Position numbers and translations under genes: made by a program
Shown: piece after piece, positions 29,379-37,457 of the stretch
How the letters are laid out: each line of letters begins with the position of its first letter
Position numbering within the stretch: position 1 is the stretch's first letter
Source of the DNA: Enterobacterales bacterium
GTDB lineage: Bacteria > Pseudomonadota > Gammaproteobacteria > Enterobacterales > Enterobacteriaceae
NCBI GenBank assembly: GCA_015654925.1
Contig: JAATFX010000083.1
Span: 32,852 to 96,851, forward strand
Reading direction: 5' to 3'
DNA length: 64,000 nt
Notes under the pieces: model-generated
What the model was told of the DNA's origin: nothing
The model's database searches: none
Seen by the model: the letters and a program-made list of their open reading frames with translations, nothing else

Positions 29379-29647
29379 TCAAACTCCAGATCCGGCGCGT
29401 AAATCTCATTAACGCGCCCGGTCAATTTCATGCCGGCGCCGGGTACGGTTTCGAGCAGTGTATTAAGTTCGGCTTTTGATTCTTCGGAGACAATGCGCCG
29501 TAAATACTGCTGTGAGGGCGCCACTTTATTATCCGGGCTGATTTCATTGATCCACTTGTTATAAGCGGTCATATTGGGTTCAAAGGTCAGCGTTTTTAAT
29601 TCGCCGTTAATTTTCAAATCAACTTTAATTTTCGCTTTATCGCTCAT
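29366..29647 (-). CDS. Tail assembly chaperone (gpE analogue)
   Basis: 93 residues: MSDKAKIKVDLKINGELKTL, YNKWINEISPDNKVAPSQQYLRRIV, and an acidic end DLEFEVKD. It fits the small putative tail assembly chaperone family found between lysis genes and the tape measure in K139-like phages. It should coat the tape measure during assembly. The -1 frame continues into the 29172-29378 extension. The start overlaps the o-spanin stop by ATGA. Confidence 0.75.
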   Translation of the reverse strand: MSDKAKIKVDLKINGELKTLTFEPNMTAYNKWINEISPDNKVAPSQQYLRRIVSEESKAELNTLLETVPGAGMKLTGRVNEIYAPDLEFEVKD

Positions 29648-29943
29648 TTTGATAGCTCCGCTCGTTGGTTTATATCGTCAATTAATCCGTTATGGCGCAC
29701 AGCACATTCCAGGTATATTTTTTTCCATTTCTGCTGTGACCGGTCAAAATCCGCACCCGTCGGCCCATCCAGGCGCGGTAAGCCTTCCTGCTGGCACTTC
29801 GTGATTTCATTTGCCTGATAAGGTACGTTCGGCAGCACTGATATCGTCGTTCCACATCCGGACGTAATCATCAGTGGCACACACATTGCTAAATACAGGC
29901 TTAATAATTTCTTTTTGGTATATCGGCTGCAATCTGATTTCAT
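29644..29943 (-). CDS. Rz1-like outer-membrane spanin (lipoprotein)
   Basis: 99 residues with a basic N-terminus, a hydrophobic stretch and lipobox ITSGC (Cys about 30), so the mature part would be a lipoprotein of about 70 residues. It overlaps the 3' half of the Rz gene in another frame, the hallmark of Rz/Rz1 pairs. It would link with the i-spanin to fuse the membranes at lysis. The mature part has two further cysteines and a helical KWKKIYLECAVRHNGLIDDI end rather than the Pro-rich body of lambda Rz1. Confidence 0.7.
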   Translation of the reverse strand: MKSDCSRYTKKKLLSLYLAMCVPLMITSGCGTTISVLPNVPYQANEITKCQQEGLPRLDGPTGADFDRSQQKWKKIYLECAVRHNGLIDDINQRAELSK

Positions 29944-30154
29944 TTGCGTTTAGTCCGCTCAGCTTACCTTCGATGGTGGCGCCCACGGCCGCGCTAATAG
30001 CTTGAACGCCCGCCGTGATTTTTTCGTCTGCCGCCCGGTCCGCCTTTTCTGCGGTCAGGGCCAGGCTATCTTCATACCAGCCGCGACCAAACCAGCCGCA
30101 GGCAACCATGGCGGCCAACAAGACCACCAGGACCAATTGCGCGCGACCGGTCAT
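29807..30154 (-). CDS. Rz-like inner-membrane spanin
   Basis: About 115 residues from the ATG at 30154, chosen by the ATGA overlap with the lysozyme stop. Type II topology: a short cytoplasmic tail MTGRAQ, helix LVLVVLLAAMVACGWFGRGW, then a periplasmic helical body (EKADRAADEKITAGVQAIS). It contains most of the Rz1 frame. The lysis block is thus holin, lysozyme, Rz, Rz1, each overlapping the next. Confidence 0.7.
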   Translation of the reverse strand: MTGRAQLVLVVLLAAMVACGWFGRGWYEDSLALTAEKADRAADEKITAGVQAISAAVGATIEGKLSGLNANEIRLQPIYQKEIIKPVFSNVCATDDYVRMWNDDISAAERTLSGK

Positions 30155-30717
30155 AACGCCACGTCCCGCAGGCAAAGGGCCATTTCCTTGCGCCTGAGCT
30201 CAACCAGGCCAGCCAACACCACACTTACCCCGTTCACTTTCCCATAAACGAAACGCTGGATTTGGTTACAGGCTTTCACCCATTCGCCACGCCGCAAAAA
30301 TGCGTTAATTGTCGGGTAACTTTTGAATTTTTGGGCACCCACATTAAAAATCATCAAGCCTACGCCATCAAAAACACTGGCCGGCCACCGGCGGCCCAGC
30401 GGGGCTTCGTACTGCTTTTCAATAAAATTTTGCGTCGCTAGTAAATCCTCTGCCCACCACCGCGCTATCTGCTGATCACTAGCGACGGCTTGCTCGCCGG
30501 CGCCGGCGCCGGTATGGCCGATCCCCTGCGTCGTTTTACCTACCGGGCAAAGATAGGGATCGCGCCGGCACCCTTCCGCGTTACCCAAGACTTCCAGCGC
30601 AGATTTTGAAAACCGCAGGCCGTTGCCCATGTCGGATTTATAGTTAACGCCCATAGCGCTAACCATGGCGATAATCAGGGCTACACTACAGGTGATAATT
30701 CGCTTTTTGATGCTCAT
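30151..30717 (-). CDS. SAR endolysin, GH24 lysozyme
   Basis: 188 residues. Residues about 8-24 (TCSVALIIAMVSAMGVN) form a weakly hydrophobic signal-anchor-release segment, so export needs no true signal peptide. The catalytic segment AEGCRRDPYLCPVGKTTQGIGHTG aligns with the T4-lysozyme triad Glu-Asp-Thr with spacings of 9 and 15. The Asp position is Cys here. A Cys at that place occurs in many phage GH24 enzymes. As I recall, the T4 D20C mutant keeps activity, so it should be functional. It follows the holin with a TAATG overlap. Confidence 0.9.
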   Translation of the reverse strand: MSIKKRIITCSVALIIAMVSAMGVNYKSDMGNGLRFSKSALEVLGNAEGCRRDPYLCPVGKTTQGIGHTGAGAGEQAVASDQQIARWWAEDLLATQNFIEKQYEAPLGRRWPASVFDGVGLMIFNVGAQKFKSYPTINAFLRRGEWVKACNQIQRFVYGKVNGVSVVLAGLVELRRKEMALCLRDVAL

Positions 30718-31049
30718 TATTCTTTTGGCTCCAGTCTTTTTGCTTTATTAATTAATCGCGATATCACCCGTATATGGCGTGGCACTTGTTCCGGCTGCAC
30801 ACTCACACCTTTGGTATATTCCATAGCGTCACGAAAAGATAAGGCGGCCAGGCGGTAATATTCCTGTTTGGCCCGTTCCGTTTTTCTATGCTGAAAATAA
30901 GTCGCGGCGGTAAATAAGGCGCTTATCATCGCGCCGGCAATAAAAACCTTGTCCTGAAGCGTCAGCAATGAAAAAGCTCCTGTAAAAAAGGACCCGATAT
31001 ATGTCGCTATTTCATTTAAACGCCCCGTTATCCCGAATCTCGACAGCAT
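30717..31049 (-). CDS. Holin, HP1/K139 type
   Basis: 110 residues with two predicted helices: about 15-31 (ATYIGSFFTGAFSLLTL) and about 35-50 (VFIAGAMISALFTAATYF). A charged C-terminal tail follows (HRKTERAKQEYYRLAALSFRDAMEY). This matches the HP1-family holin layout. It triggers lysis by forming inner-membrane holes and with a SAR endolysin would act as a pinholin-type timer. It lies 12 bases after the tube gene. Confidence 0.75.
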   Translation of the reverse strand: MLSRFGITGRLNEIATYIGSFFTGAFSLLTLQDKVFIAGAMISALFTAATYFQHRKTERAKQEYYRLAALSFRDAMEYTKGVSVQPEQVPRHIRVISRLINKAKRLEPKE

Positions 31050-31061
31050 TACCGGCCCCCA

Positions 31062-31517
31062 TTAACTCATTAGGTCGCGAGTATCTTCCGTGGATAAATA
31101 AGGGATGCCGTTAATTTTTACAAAGTCCGGGCTTGTGACATAAAAATCGATTTTATGCACGGTCTTATCTGCGCTGGTCGTATCAATAGCGAGCAAATCG
31201 GAAACCTTAAACCGACACCCGAAAGCCTCGACTTTAATTTCCTCATCCCCGGCCTTTGCGTAAAAAAGCAAATCTTTTTCAGGCATTGCCCGATAGGACC
31301 CGGCGGCGGAGGCGGCGGCCTGAAACACCTTAAGCGCTTTGGTGGTTAGGGTAATATCCCCGGAGGCTCCAACGTCGCCCTTGGTATATCCATCCGGTAT
31401 CCCGCGCGTTTTTGCCACATCGCTATTATCTTCAATGGTCAGGTTTACGCTTTCGGCGTGGACGGTTTGCCCTTCCATGTCAAAATCAAAACTCTGCCCC
31501 GATATTCTTTGTCCCAT
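31062..31517 (-). CDS. Tail tube protein, DUF2597 type
   Basis: 151 residues: MGQRISGQSFDFDMEGQTVHAESVNLTIEDNS, GYTKGDVGASGDITLTTKALK, and FRCFKVSDLL-like FGCRFKVSDLLAIDTT. This is the DUF2597 family. It takes the place of P2 FII directly after the sheath gene. The size and beta-rich pattern fit a tube-forming protein. Family function is inferred from position and size. Confidence 0.75.
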   Translation of the reverse strand: MGQRISGQSFDFDMEGQTVHAESVNLTIEDNSDVAKTRGIPDGYTKGDVGASGDITLTTKALKVFQAAASAAGSYRAMPEKDLLFYAKAGDEEIKVEAFGCRFKVSDLLAIDTTSADKTVHKIDFYVTSPDFVKINGIPYLSTEDTRDLMS

Positions 31518-31533
31518 GTTCTTTTACTCCGGT

Positions 31534-32646
31534 TTATGCCACGTCTAATAAAATGCCGACCTGGATTTGTTTAGCACTGCGATATGGGCGCACGTAGACA
31601 TAAACCTGCACCTGAACTTTGCTAAGCCAATTAATAACCACGTCGCCTTCCTGTGGCGTTTCAACCTCGCCCGGGAATGCCACGCTGTTAATCTCGGTTG
31701 CCTTTGACATATCCCGCAGCGTTTTACCAAAGTAGGTTTGATGTGCGGCAATACTGGCATCACTGGAGTTCAGCGAACGATCGGCGATTTTAGGAATTGC
31801 CTGCAACCTGACCCGGCGCGCCACCTTATCCGCCACGCGCACATACTCGATCACTTGATAATCGCCGCCCTCAACTTCCAGGGTGACCCCATCAGCCCAA
31901 TAAATGCCGTCGTAATCGAGATACCACATCGGGACGCTATAGCGGTTCTCGTTAAGCGTTTGCAGCGTCGCCAGGCTCAGCGGCACACCGTCATCGTCTA
32001 CCGGCTTTTCACTGCTGCCCATGGACACCACTGCCCCGGTTTTTACCCGGGCCGGACTGTCTGCTACGGTTACCGACCGGTTAGCCAGGCGGCCGGCCAG
32101 CTCGCCCGGTTCATTACCAAACAAGATCGGGACCAGTTGGACAGATGGCGCCGCTATGCCGTCCTGCAACTCTGCCAGGCGGGCCACGTAATCAGCCCAC
32201 GTCTCGCCGTCCTGAATTTTTTGCACTGCCAGGATTGCCCACAACCACCGGCCATTACCTCCGATCAGCGTATTCCTTAAGGTCGCCGCCGCCTGAATAT
32301 CAGCCTTTGTGCTCACCGGCATGGTTAAGACATAGCCCTCAACTGATACCACCTGTTGCGCGGCCGTTACCGCCGCCACCCAATCCGCCGTAACAGCATT
32401 GGCCGGCAGCACATGCACGTGCGCGAACCAGTTCTGTCCGGCATTGTCCCGGGCGGCCGCCAGCATATTTTTCAGCGTCGAATCCGCAGCGCCCAGCAAC
32501 ACATCAAAATCTGAATTGTTATTGACGGCGATCAGCTTACCCACGTTCACCGCACCCACACCCAGGAACAAAACCACGCGCTCCACGTCTTTTGTCTCGC
32601 CCTGGTATTGGTTCAACTGATCAACCTGTACAGTCGGCCACGTCAT
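31534..32646 (-). CDS. Contractile tail sheath, DUF2586 type
   Basis: 370 residues with DUF2586 features: VERVVLFLGVGAVNVGKLIAV, DVLLGAADSTLKNMLAAARDNAG, ENRYSVPMWYLDYDGIYWADG, and a basic C-terminal region ending VYVRPYRSAKQIQVGILLDVA. It is unlike the P2 FI sheath in sequence. Its place before the tube gene and the contractile-tail gene set define the role. It identifies the tail as the K139-like variant. Confidence 0.82.
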   Translation of the reverse strand: MTWPTVQVDQLNQYQGETKDVERVVLFLGVGAVNVGKLIAVNNNSDFDVLLGAADSTLKNMLAAARDNAGQNWFAHVHVLPANAVTADWVAAVTAAQQVVSVEGYVLTMPVSTKADIQAAATLRNTLIGGNGRWLWAILAVQKIQDGETWADYVARLAELQDGIAAPSVQLVPILFGNEPGELAGRLANRSVTVADSPARVKTGAVVSMGSSEKPVDDDGVPLSLATLQTLNENRYSVPMWYLDYDGIYWADGVTLEVEGGDYQVIEYVRVADKVARRVRLQAIPKIADRSLNSSDASIAAHQTYFGKTLRDMSKATEINSVAFPGEVETPQEGDVVINWLSKVQVQVYVYVRPYRSAKQIQVGILLDVA

Positions 32647-33359
32647 AATTTACCCTCGATATCCTGCGCCTTAACGTCCCAGCCAAACCCGATCCCCTGC
32701 ATTTGCCTGGCTAAAATTTTGTTGAACTCTTCATCGCTGACACCCAGAAAAACACGCGCTGGAATGTCGATCGTCCAGGTGCGCTTTGATTTTCTGCCGC
32801 TCAGCTTTTTGATTAAAAATCCTGCCTGGTCGGTCTTCATTTCGGCCGTGATGTAACTGATCGCGGGCTTTATCCAGCGTTCACCCCAGCGAACCTTATA
32901 TCCAAGATCGCGCAGCTTTTTTGCCTGCCGGCGCGTCGCCATCTGGCCGCCCTGGCTCGGCTGTCCTGAATAGCTACTGGCCTTCATGTTGATAGTCGCG
33001 CCGCCCTGGTGAACGGCCCCGACATAACCGGCGGGCACATTTTTATCGCCGTTTTTATAATTCCCGCCGAAAAGGTAAATCCTTACGGCTTCGATGGCTG
33101 GCAGCTCTTTAACCTTCAATAATTTCGGTAACTTCCTCAGCATCTTTTTTTTGCCGCGTTTTCGCTTCGGCCATGATTCGCCGTCCGGCGTTTGCTGATT
33201 TCTGGCGTTCCGCTTTGATGCCTGAATAATCCCGTATTTTGCAATGCGCCATAAAAGCCGCTGGCGCTTCGCTTTGGGCATTTCCGTTTCCTTCAGCACG
33301 CGCCGAAGCTCGGCGGCCTGGGCCCGGTTCAGTTCGCCGTTAATTATCGGCGCTGGCAT
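32643..33359 (-). CDS. S: Tail completion protein gpS (virion morphogenesis family)
   Basis: About 238 residues from the ATG at 33359 (MPAPIINGELNRAQAAELRRVLKETEMPKAKRQRLLWRIAKYGI). It matches the phage virion morphogenesis family (P2 gpS, Mu gpG). It has the GESWPKRKRGKKKMLRKL basic segment and IPARVFLGVSDEEFNKI near the C-terminus. It joins tail and head completion and overlaps R by about 20 bases. Confidence 0.85.
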   Translation of the reverse strand: MPAPIINGELNRAQAAELRRVLKETEMPKAKRQRLLWRIAKYGIIQASKRNARNQQTPDGESWPKRKRGKKKMLRKLPKLLKVKELPAIEAVRIYLFGGNYKNGDKNVPAGYVGAVHQGGATINMKASSYSGQPSQGGQMATRRQAKKLRDLGYKVRWGERWIKPAISYITAEMKTDQAGFLIKKLSGRKSKRTWTIDIPARVFLGVSDEEFNKILARQMQGIGFGWDVKAQDIEGKL

Positions 33360-33849
33360 CGTCAATACTCGCAGCTGGCCCGCTTGCACCTTCCAGGCCG
33401 TAGATCAACGCCTCTTCGGCATAATTAACTTCGGTGTCTACCAGGTCCCATGCCTGGCCGTTTTTCGGCAGCGGCCCGCCATCCGTCGGGGCAATAACAA
33501 TCGGGTCCACCAACGTGACGGTAATAAAAATATTGGCGGTTTCCTCGTCCAGGGTTTCGGAATCAATTTCAGGATCTGGCAGCTTGTATTCCTCACGTAA
33601 ATCATTGGCATGGTCAGAAAGCCAAATCAGCACCAGGGCGTAAATCTGGCCGGGGTTACATAGCCGAAAGGGGAAAATATCCCATTGCAGTACCGCATCG
33701 TATTGCACGTAACCGATCCGCTGCTGTCCCAGCCCCAGCGCCTTGTTTGATACCACGATGGTTTGGTTATCCCGGTAGCTATCAAACTCGGCGGCGCGCG
33801 CCGGCAAATTGTCTTTGATAAATTTCGTCAGCTCGGCTATCTGGCTCAT
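33340..33849 (-). CDS. R: Tail completion protein gpR
   Basis: About 169 residues from the ATG at 33849, which overlaps the L stop by ATGA; the frame is open for 94 more codons but that part is a shadow of L. MSQIAELTKFIKDNLPARAAEFDSYRDNQ, YDAVLQWDIFPFRLCNPG and DLREEYKLPDPEIDSETLDE match the P2 gpR family. An extra Ala/Asp-rich end (GASGPAASIDDASADN) follows. It acts with S in completing the tail. Confidence 0.82.
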   Translation of the reverse strand: MSQIAELTKFIKDNLPARAAEFDSYRDNQTIVVSNKALGLGQQRIGYVQYDAVLQWDIFPFRLCNPGQIYALVLIWLSDHANDLREEYKLPDPEIDSETLDEETANIFITVTLVDPIVIAPTDGGPLPKNGQAWDLVDTEVNYAEEALIYGLEGASGPAASIDDASADN

Positions 33850-34343
33850 ATGATTGACACCCCCACCCGGCCCAATCCCAACATTTGCCGCACCGTCATC
33901 GTGCTTTCGGCCACTAAAATTTCCCGCGTGGATTGCTGCATGTCCTCGGCACTGGTGCCGCCGTTCTGACTGGCGGCCTTCCCTAACCTGGCTACGCTCG
34001 ACACTTCCCCGATCAGATCGCTTTTTGCCAGTGCGTACACCGCTTTTTTGTACTGCGCGGTTAATTCTGTTTCGGTTCCGTTTTTCGCGCCCGGCACCGC
34101 GCCGGCGGTTAAATAGCCCTTTCCCCGCCATTCCAGCGCAAAGCCACCCAGGCGCCGGTTAATATCATTGATGGCCGACAGCAGCGCGGAAACGGCCATG
34201 TCATCATCAATCTGGGCAGGTATTTTGCGGGCCTTCTGAAATTCGCCCAGGTTGATATCCGGCCAGAAATTTGACGCGCTGTTATCAATAACCACATCGT
34301 TATCGTATTCCAGCGGTTTGCCGCTTATGCCGAAGTCTGTCAT
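33846..34343 (-). CDS. L: Head completion protein gpL
   Basis: 165 residues: NFWPDINLGEFQKARKIPAQI, NDINRRLGGFALEWRGKGY, QYKKAVYALAKSDLIGE. This is the P2 gpL family that closes the filled capsid. Both ends overlap neighbours by ATGA. Confidence 0.88.
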   Translation of the reverse strand: MTDFGISGKPLEYDNDVVIDNSASNFWPDINLGEFQKARKIPAQIDDDMAVSALLSAINDINRRLGGFALEWRGKGYLTAGAVPGAKNGTETELTAQYKKAVYALAKSDLIGEVSSVARLGKAASQNGGTSAEDMQQSTREILVAESTMTVRQMLGLGRVGVSII

Positions 34344-35146
34344 TTCTCATCACCTGTTAAAGAAGCGGGCTGACCAGGTTCCACGGCGCGGTTACCGTTA
34401 TCCGGTTCGCCCTCCCCTGCGCCCGCTCCGCCGTGCGGCAGCTGGGATTTTTCCAGCGCCCGGAGCCTTTGCCCTATCCGATCGCGCAATGTCTTTACCC
34501 CTACTGCCGGGTGAAACTCATGCGCGGTCGCCAGCAACGCTTCGGCCGCCTTCAATTGTTCAATATCATCTATCGCGGAGGGGACCGGCCGGCCATTCTT
34601 GTCACGCAGTAGCAACATGCCGGCAAATTTGTACCACTTCGCGTTTATCTCTTCGTGTAAGCGCCACTCTTCGCGAACGCATTTAAATACGCGGCTGAAA
34701 TAGGGCTCTACGCTATGACCGTATTCCGCCTCACGCATAGCCCATTCCAACACCGTATCGGCAACAAAGGCGGCAAACTGGCGCCGGATATTCTCCGGCG
34801 TCTTCTGGCCCTGTTTTATGGCGATTTCCGCCCAGTCCAATCCCTTATCGAAATCACCAATATCGAACAGCCAGATCACGCAGTAGGAAAAAATCATATT
34901 TTGGTGGACGTCATGCGATGTCAGATATTGCTCAACCGTCGGCGTCCACTTCGGTAATAATTTTTCCCTTTTCATCTTCACCCGGTCGGCAGTCATGGGG
35001 AGCGCGCGCAACTGCTCCACATCCTGTTCAATCGCAAGCAGCTGAATATGAAGACTCGCCGGGGAGTTATCCAACGCTTCCCCGTCATTCAGTTTTCTTG
35101 CGGCCGCTAGTTTTGCGTTATGCCGCAGACCGGGTGAAATCGCCAT
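34340..35146 (-). CDS. M: Terminase small/endonuclease subunit gpM
   Basis: 268 residues. HIQLLAIEQDVEQLRALP, REKLLPKWTPTVEQYL and VIWLFDIGDFDKGLDWAEIAIKQGQ define the P2 gpM family, which recognises and cuts cos with gpP. The C-terminus is Gly/Glu-rich. It is located between N and L as in P2. Confidence 0.9.
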   Translation of the reverse strand: MAISPGLRHNAKLAAARKLNDGEALDNSPASLHIQLLAIEQDVEQLRALPMTADRVKMKREKLLPKWTPTVEQYLTSHDVHQNMIFSYCVIWLFDIGDFDKGLDWAEIAIKQGQKTPENIRRQFAAFVADTVLEWAMREAEYGHSVEPYFSRVFKCVREEWRLHEEINAKWYKFAGMLLLRDKNGRPVPSAIDDIEQLKAAEALLATAHEFHPAVGVKTLRDRIGQRLRALEKSQLPHGGAGAGEGEPDNGNRAVEPGQPASLTGDEK

Positions 35147-35147
35147 G

Positions 35148-36263
35148 TTATGCGGCGCCCGCTTCGTTCACGGTCACCGAGGGCGAGGCAATGGTGATGC
35201 TGTCCGCGTTGATGTTGACGTTGTTCATGGCGACGGTGTCGTTGATGGTCACGGCGTTTTCATCAATAGCCGCGTATAGCCGCGGCTGACCCAGCGCATA
35301 ACCTTCATTGCGCAAATATTTGTTTTCAAACTGTGCGCGGTCCTCGACAAACTCCGCCTTGCGCCGGCGCGTATTGCGCTGCGTCAAAATTTGCAGGTTT
35401 GTCGGAATGGTTACCACCATGCGTTTGCCCGGCATGAAAGGAGGAATAATCGCCGGGCGACCCGCGATACTGTTCGCCAGCAATTGGGCGGCGATTTTCT
35501 CGGTGGGCTTATCGGCGGCGCCGTACAGGCGGAATTGTTCAGCGGCCACCAGGTCGGCACCGACCAGGACACGCAAACGCGGATCGGTGCGGTACTCGGC
35601 GGGGATTTTGGAGTTGATCAAATCCGCCGCCATGGCATCCAGAGACGCATAATCACCACCGGCGCCCAGGGTTACCGCATCGGTGATCACCTGCTTACCG
35701 GCGTCGAAATTTAGCGCCAGCTTATGCCAGCCGATGTTCACATCTTCGCCGTTGGGATTGGCTATCGGATTGGTCGTCGCCGCTTTACTGGTGCCGTTAA
35801 ACCCGATCCGCAACATATCCAGCGCCCATGCCTGGGTTGTGAAGGCGTTAACCAGGTTCATAAACTCTTCAGGCGTGCTGCCGCTGTTGGCCCAGATCGA
35901 CATCAAGTCCCAGGGAATAGCCACACAGCTATCCGTTTTAACCAGGGCGTATTCGTTGCCATCCACACCCAGCACCTTAATGAATCGCCCGTTGGCGACG
36001 CGGCCGGTATAGATTTCAGATGCGCCAATGTCGACCACCTGGCCCTGAAGCTGGTCGACGTCATAGACGCTAATCATGTTCAGGAAATCAATGCTTTCCA
36101 GGAGCGCAGCCCGCAGTGCGATTTCGCGCGGGGCGGTCACAGCAAAGTAATTATCGTCGCCCGGCAGCGGCGCGTTAACACCGCACATTTTTCGCAGGTT
36201 CGAAACATAGTCATGACCCAGCGAACGCGCGGTATCATTTAAAAACGGTTGAACTTGTCCCAT
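35148..36263 (-). CDS. N: Major capsid protein gpN
   Basis: 371 residues, P2 gpN family: VQPFLNDTARSLGHDYVSNLRKMCGV, AFTTQAWALDMLRIGFNG, LRVLVGADLVAAEQFRLYGAADKPTEKIAAQ, and RNTRRRKAEFVEDRAQFENKYLRNEGY. It has an HK97-like fold. The N-terminal arm is expected to be trimmed by gpO. A short beta-rich C-terminal extension (NNVNINADSITIASPSVTVNEAG) is also present. Confidence 0.95.
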   Translation of the reverse strand: MGQVQPFLNDTARSLGHDYVSNLRKMCGVNAPLPGDDNYFAVTAPREIALRAALLESIDFLNMISVYDVDQLQGQVVDIGASEIYTGRVANGRFIKVLGVDGNEYALVKTDSCVAIPWDLMSIWANSGSTPEEFMNLVNAFTTQAWALDMLRIGFNGTSKAATTNPIANPNGEDVNIGWHKLALNFDAGKQVITDAVTLGAGGDYASLDAMAADLINSKIPAEYRTDPRLRVLVGADLVAAEQFRLYGAADKPTEKIAAQLLANSIAGRPAIIPPFMPGKRMVVTIPTNLQILTQRNTRRRKAEFVEDRAQFENKYLRNEGYALGQPRLYAAIDENAVTINDTVAMNNVNINADSITIASPSVTVNEAGAA

Positions 36264-36322
36264 CTTTTCTTCCTCTCGATTAACGCCAGCGCGTTATATC
36301 TGGTTCAAAATAAAGCTGGCGG

Positions 36323-37279
36323 TTAAACCAGATTAAGTTTTTTCTTCTCATTCCCGCCCGGGGTTAAACTCGGCGTCTTGGTGACCACTTTTTCCAGTTC
36401 GGCAAAGGCCGTTTTCATGTCCGGGATACTGGCAATAAAATCTTTTACACCGGGTGCGTTAAACTGCTCGCCCAGGGAGTCCAACAGCTCTTTGATTTGG
36501 GCGAAGGTTTCGCCCATGCCGTCCGACATTTCTTGAAATTGTGTTTCCAGCGCGTCCAGGCGGCCGTTAAGCGCTGCAACCTCTTCGGCGCTATATTGTG
36601 GCGTGGGCTTGGACGGATCAGACTCCGGCGGGGTTTGTACTGCCGGGACGCTTACCGGATTAGGTGGCGTCACCTGGCTGTTATCCGGTTCAGGCGTCGG
36701 CGGCGCCGGGGTGTTGGGCTCAGGCGGGTTATGTTTCTGTTCCTGCGTGAACAGGGATTTCCAGTTGAATTTTTTCTTTTCACCCGGCATGTCGTTTTCC
36801 TCTTTATCTTCGGAAACTAAATTCATATGAAACGGCATTAACTCGCCGCAAATTTTTCCAGCCCGTTCAGCTCCGAACCTCATGCGCTCCGTTCCGACAC
36901 TAGCCGGGGAATTCGTCACACCCAGCCCAGACAAATAACATTTACCGCCGGCGTATTTTGCGGATGGATCAGGCTCGATTGATGCAAATAAAAGCTGGCC
37001 GTTTTTATTCATTTGAATAAGCTCAACCGACGGGCATATGCGGCCATACAGTTTTGTCACGCCGTCAAGCATTTCAGTTTTTAATTCCTGAACCTCACCA
37101 TAAGCGCCCCACCACCGATCATGCTCCGGCCATATTTGGGCGTTATATACATTTACCGGATCGTATGTTTCCACCATTTCCGTTAACCATTGCGGCGGGA
37201 TATTGCGACCATCAACGGTCGGTCCTTCCGTTGCAATGCAGATCCAATCGGTTGTTAACTGTGAGGCAGTTCCAGGCAT
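36323..37279 (-). CDS. O: Capsid scaffold/serine protease gpO
   Basis: 318 residues. The N-terminal protease domain has WPEHDRWWGAYGEV (His) and GVTNSPASVGTERM (Ser), the P2 gpO catalytic pair. The middle is Pro-rich and disordered (about 180-235). A helical scaffold tail (EEVAALNGRLDALETQFQEM to the C-terminus) follows. It cuts N, O and Q during maturation. First gene of the leftward late operon. Confidence 0.92.
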   Translation of the reverse strand: MPGTASQLTTDWICIATEGPTVDGRNIPPQWLTEMVETYDPVNVYNAQIWPEHDRWWGAYGEVQELKTEMLDGVTKLYGRICPSVELIQMNKNGQLLFASIEPDPSAKYAGGKCYLSGLGVTNSPASVGTERMRFGAERAGKICGELMPFHMNLVSEDKEENDMPGEKKKFNWKSLFTQEQKHNPPEPNTPAPPTPEPDNSQVTPPNPVSVPAVQTPPESDPSKPTPQYSAEEVAALNGRLDALETQFQEMSDGMGETFAQIKELLDSLGEQFNAPGVKDFIASIPDMKTAFAELEKVVTKTPSLTPGGNEKKKLNLV

Positions 37280-37310
37280 TTTATTAATCTCTTCTGGTTT
37301 ATATTTTTGC

Positions 37311-37328
37311 TTGCCATACGTATGACAA
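37311..37328. promoter_or_regulatory. 18-bp palindrome in the O/P divergent promoter region
   Basis: TTGCCATACGTATGACAA is symmetric except for one Y/R pair per arm. It lies 32 bases left of no gene but between the divergent O (ends 37279 as start) and P (starts 37458). It resembles but does not exactly match the TGT-N12-ACA sites of P2 Ogr. It may be the activator site of both late operons. A CATAAT -10 for P is at about 37444-37449. Confidence 0.5.
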
Positions 37329-37457
37329 CGAGTATTGCGGAATAAATATCCCCATGCATTTACTATTTTTCGTATTCATTCGGATATAACCCTTTATCCG
37401 ACTTAAGCCGAAATTTAATTATTATGAGTCCGGTATTAGCTCTGCATAATAGAATTC

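Noticed and set aside
33850..34131. 94-codon N-terminal extension of gpR
   Set aside because: It is an Arg-rich shadow of gpL; the ATGA overlap marks the true start at 33849.
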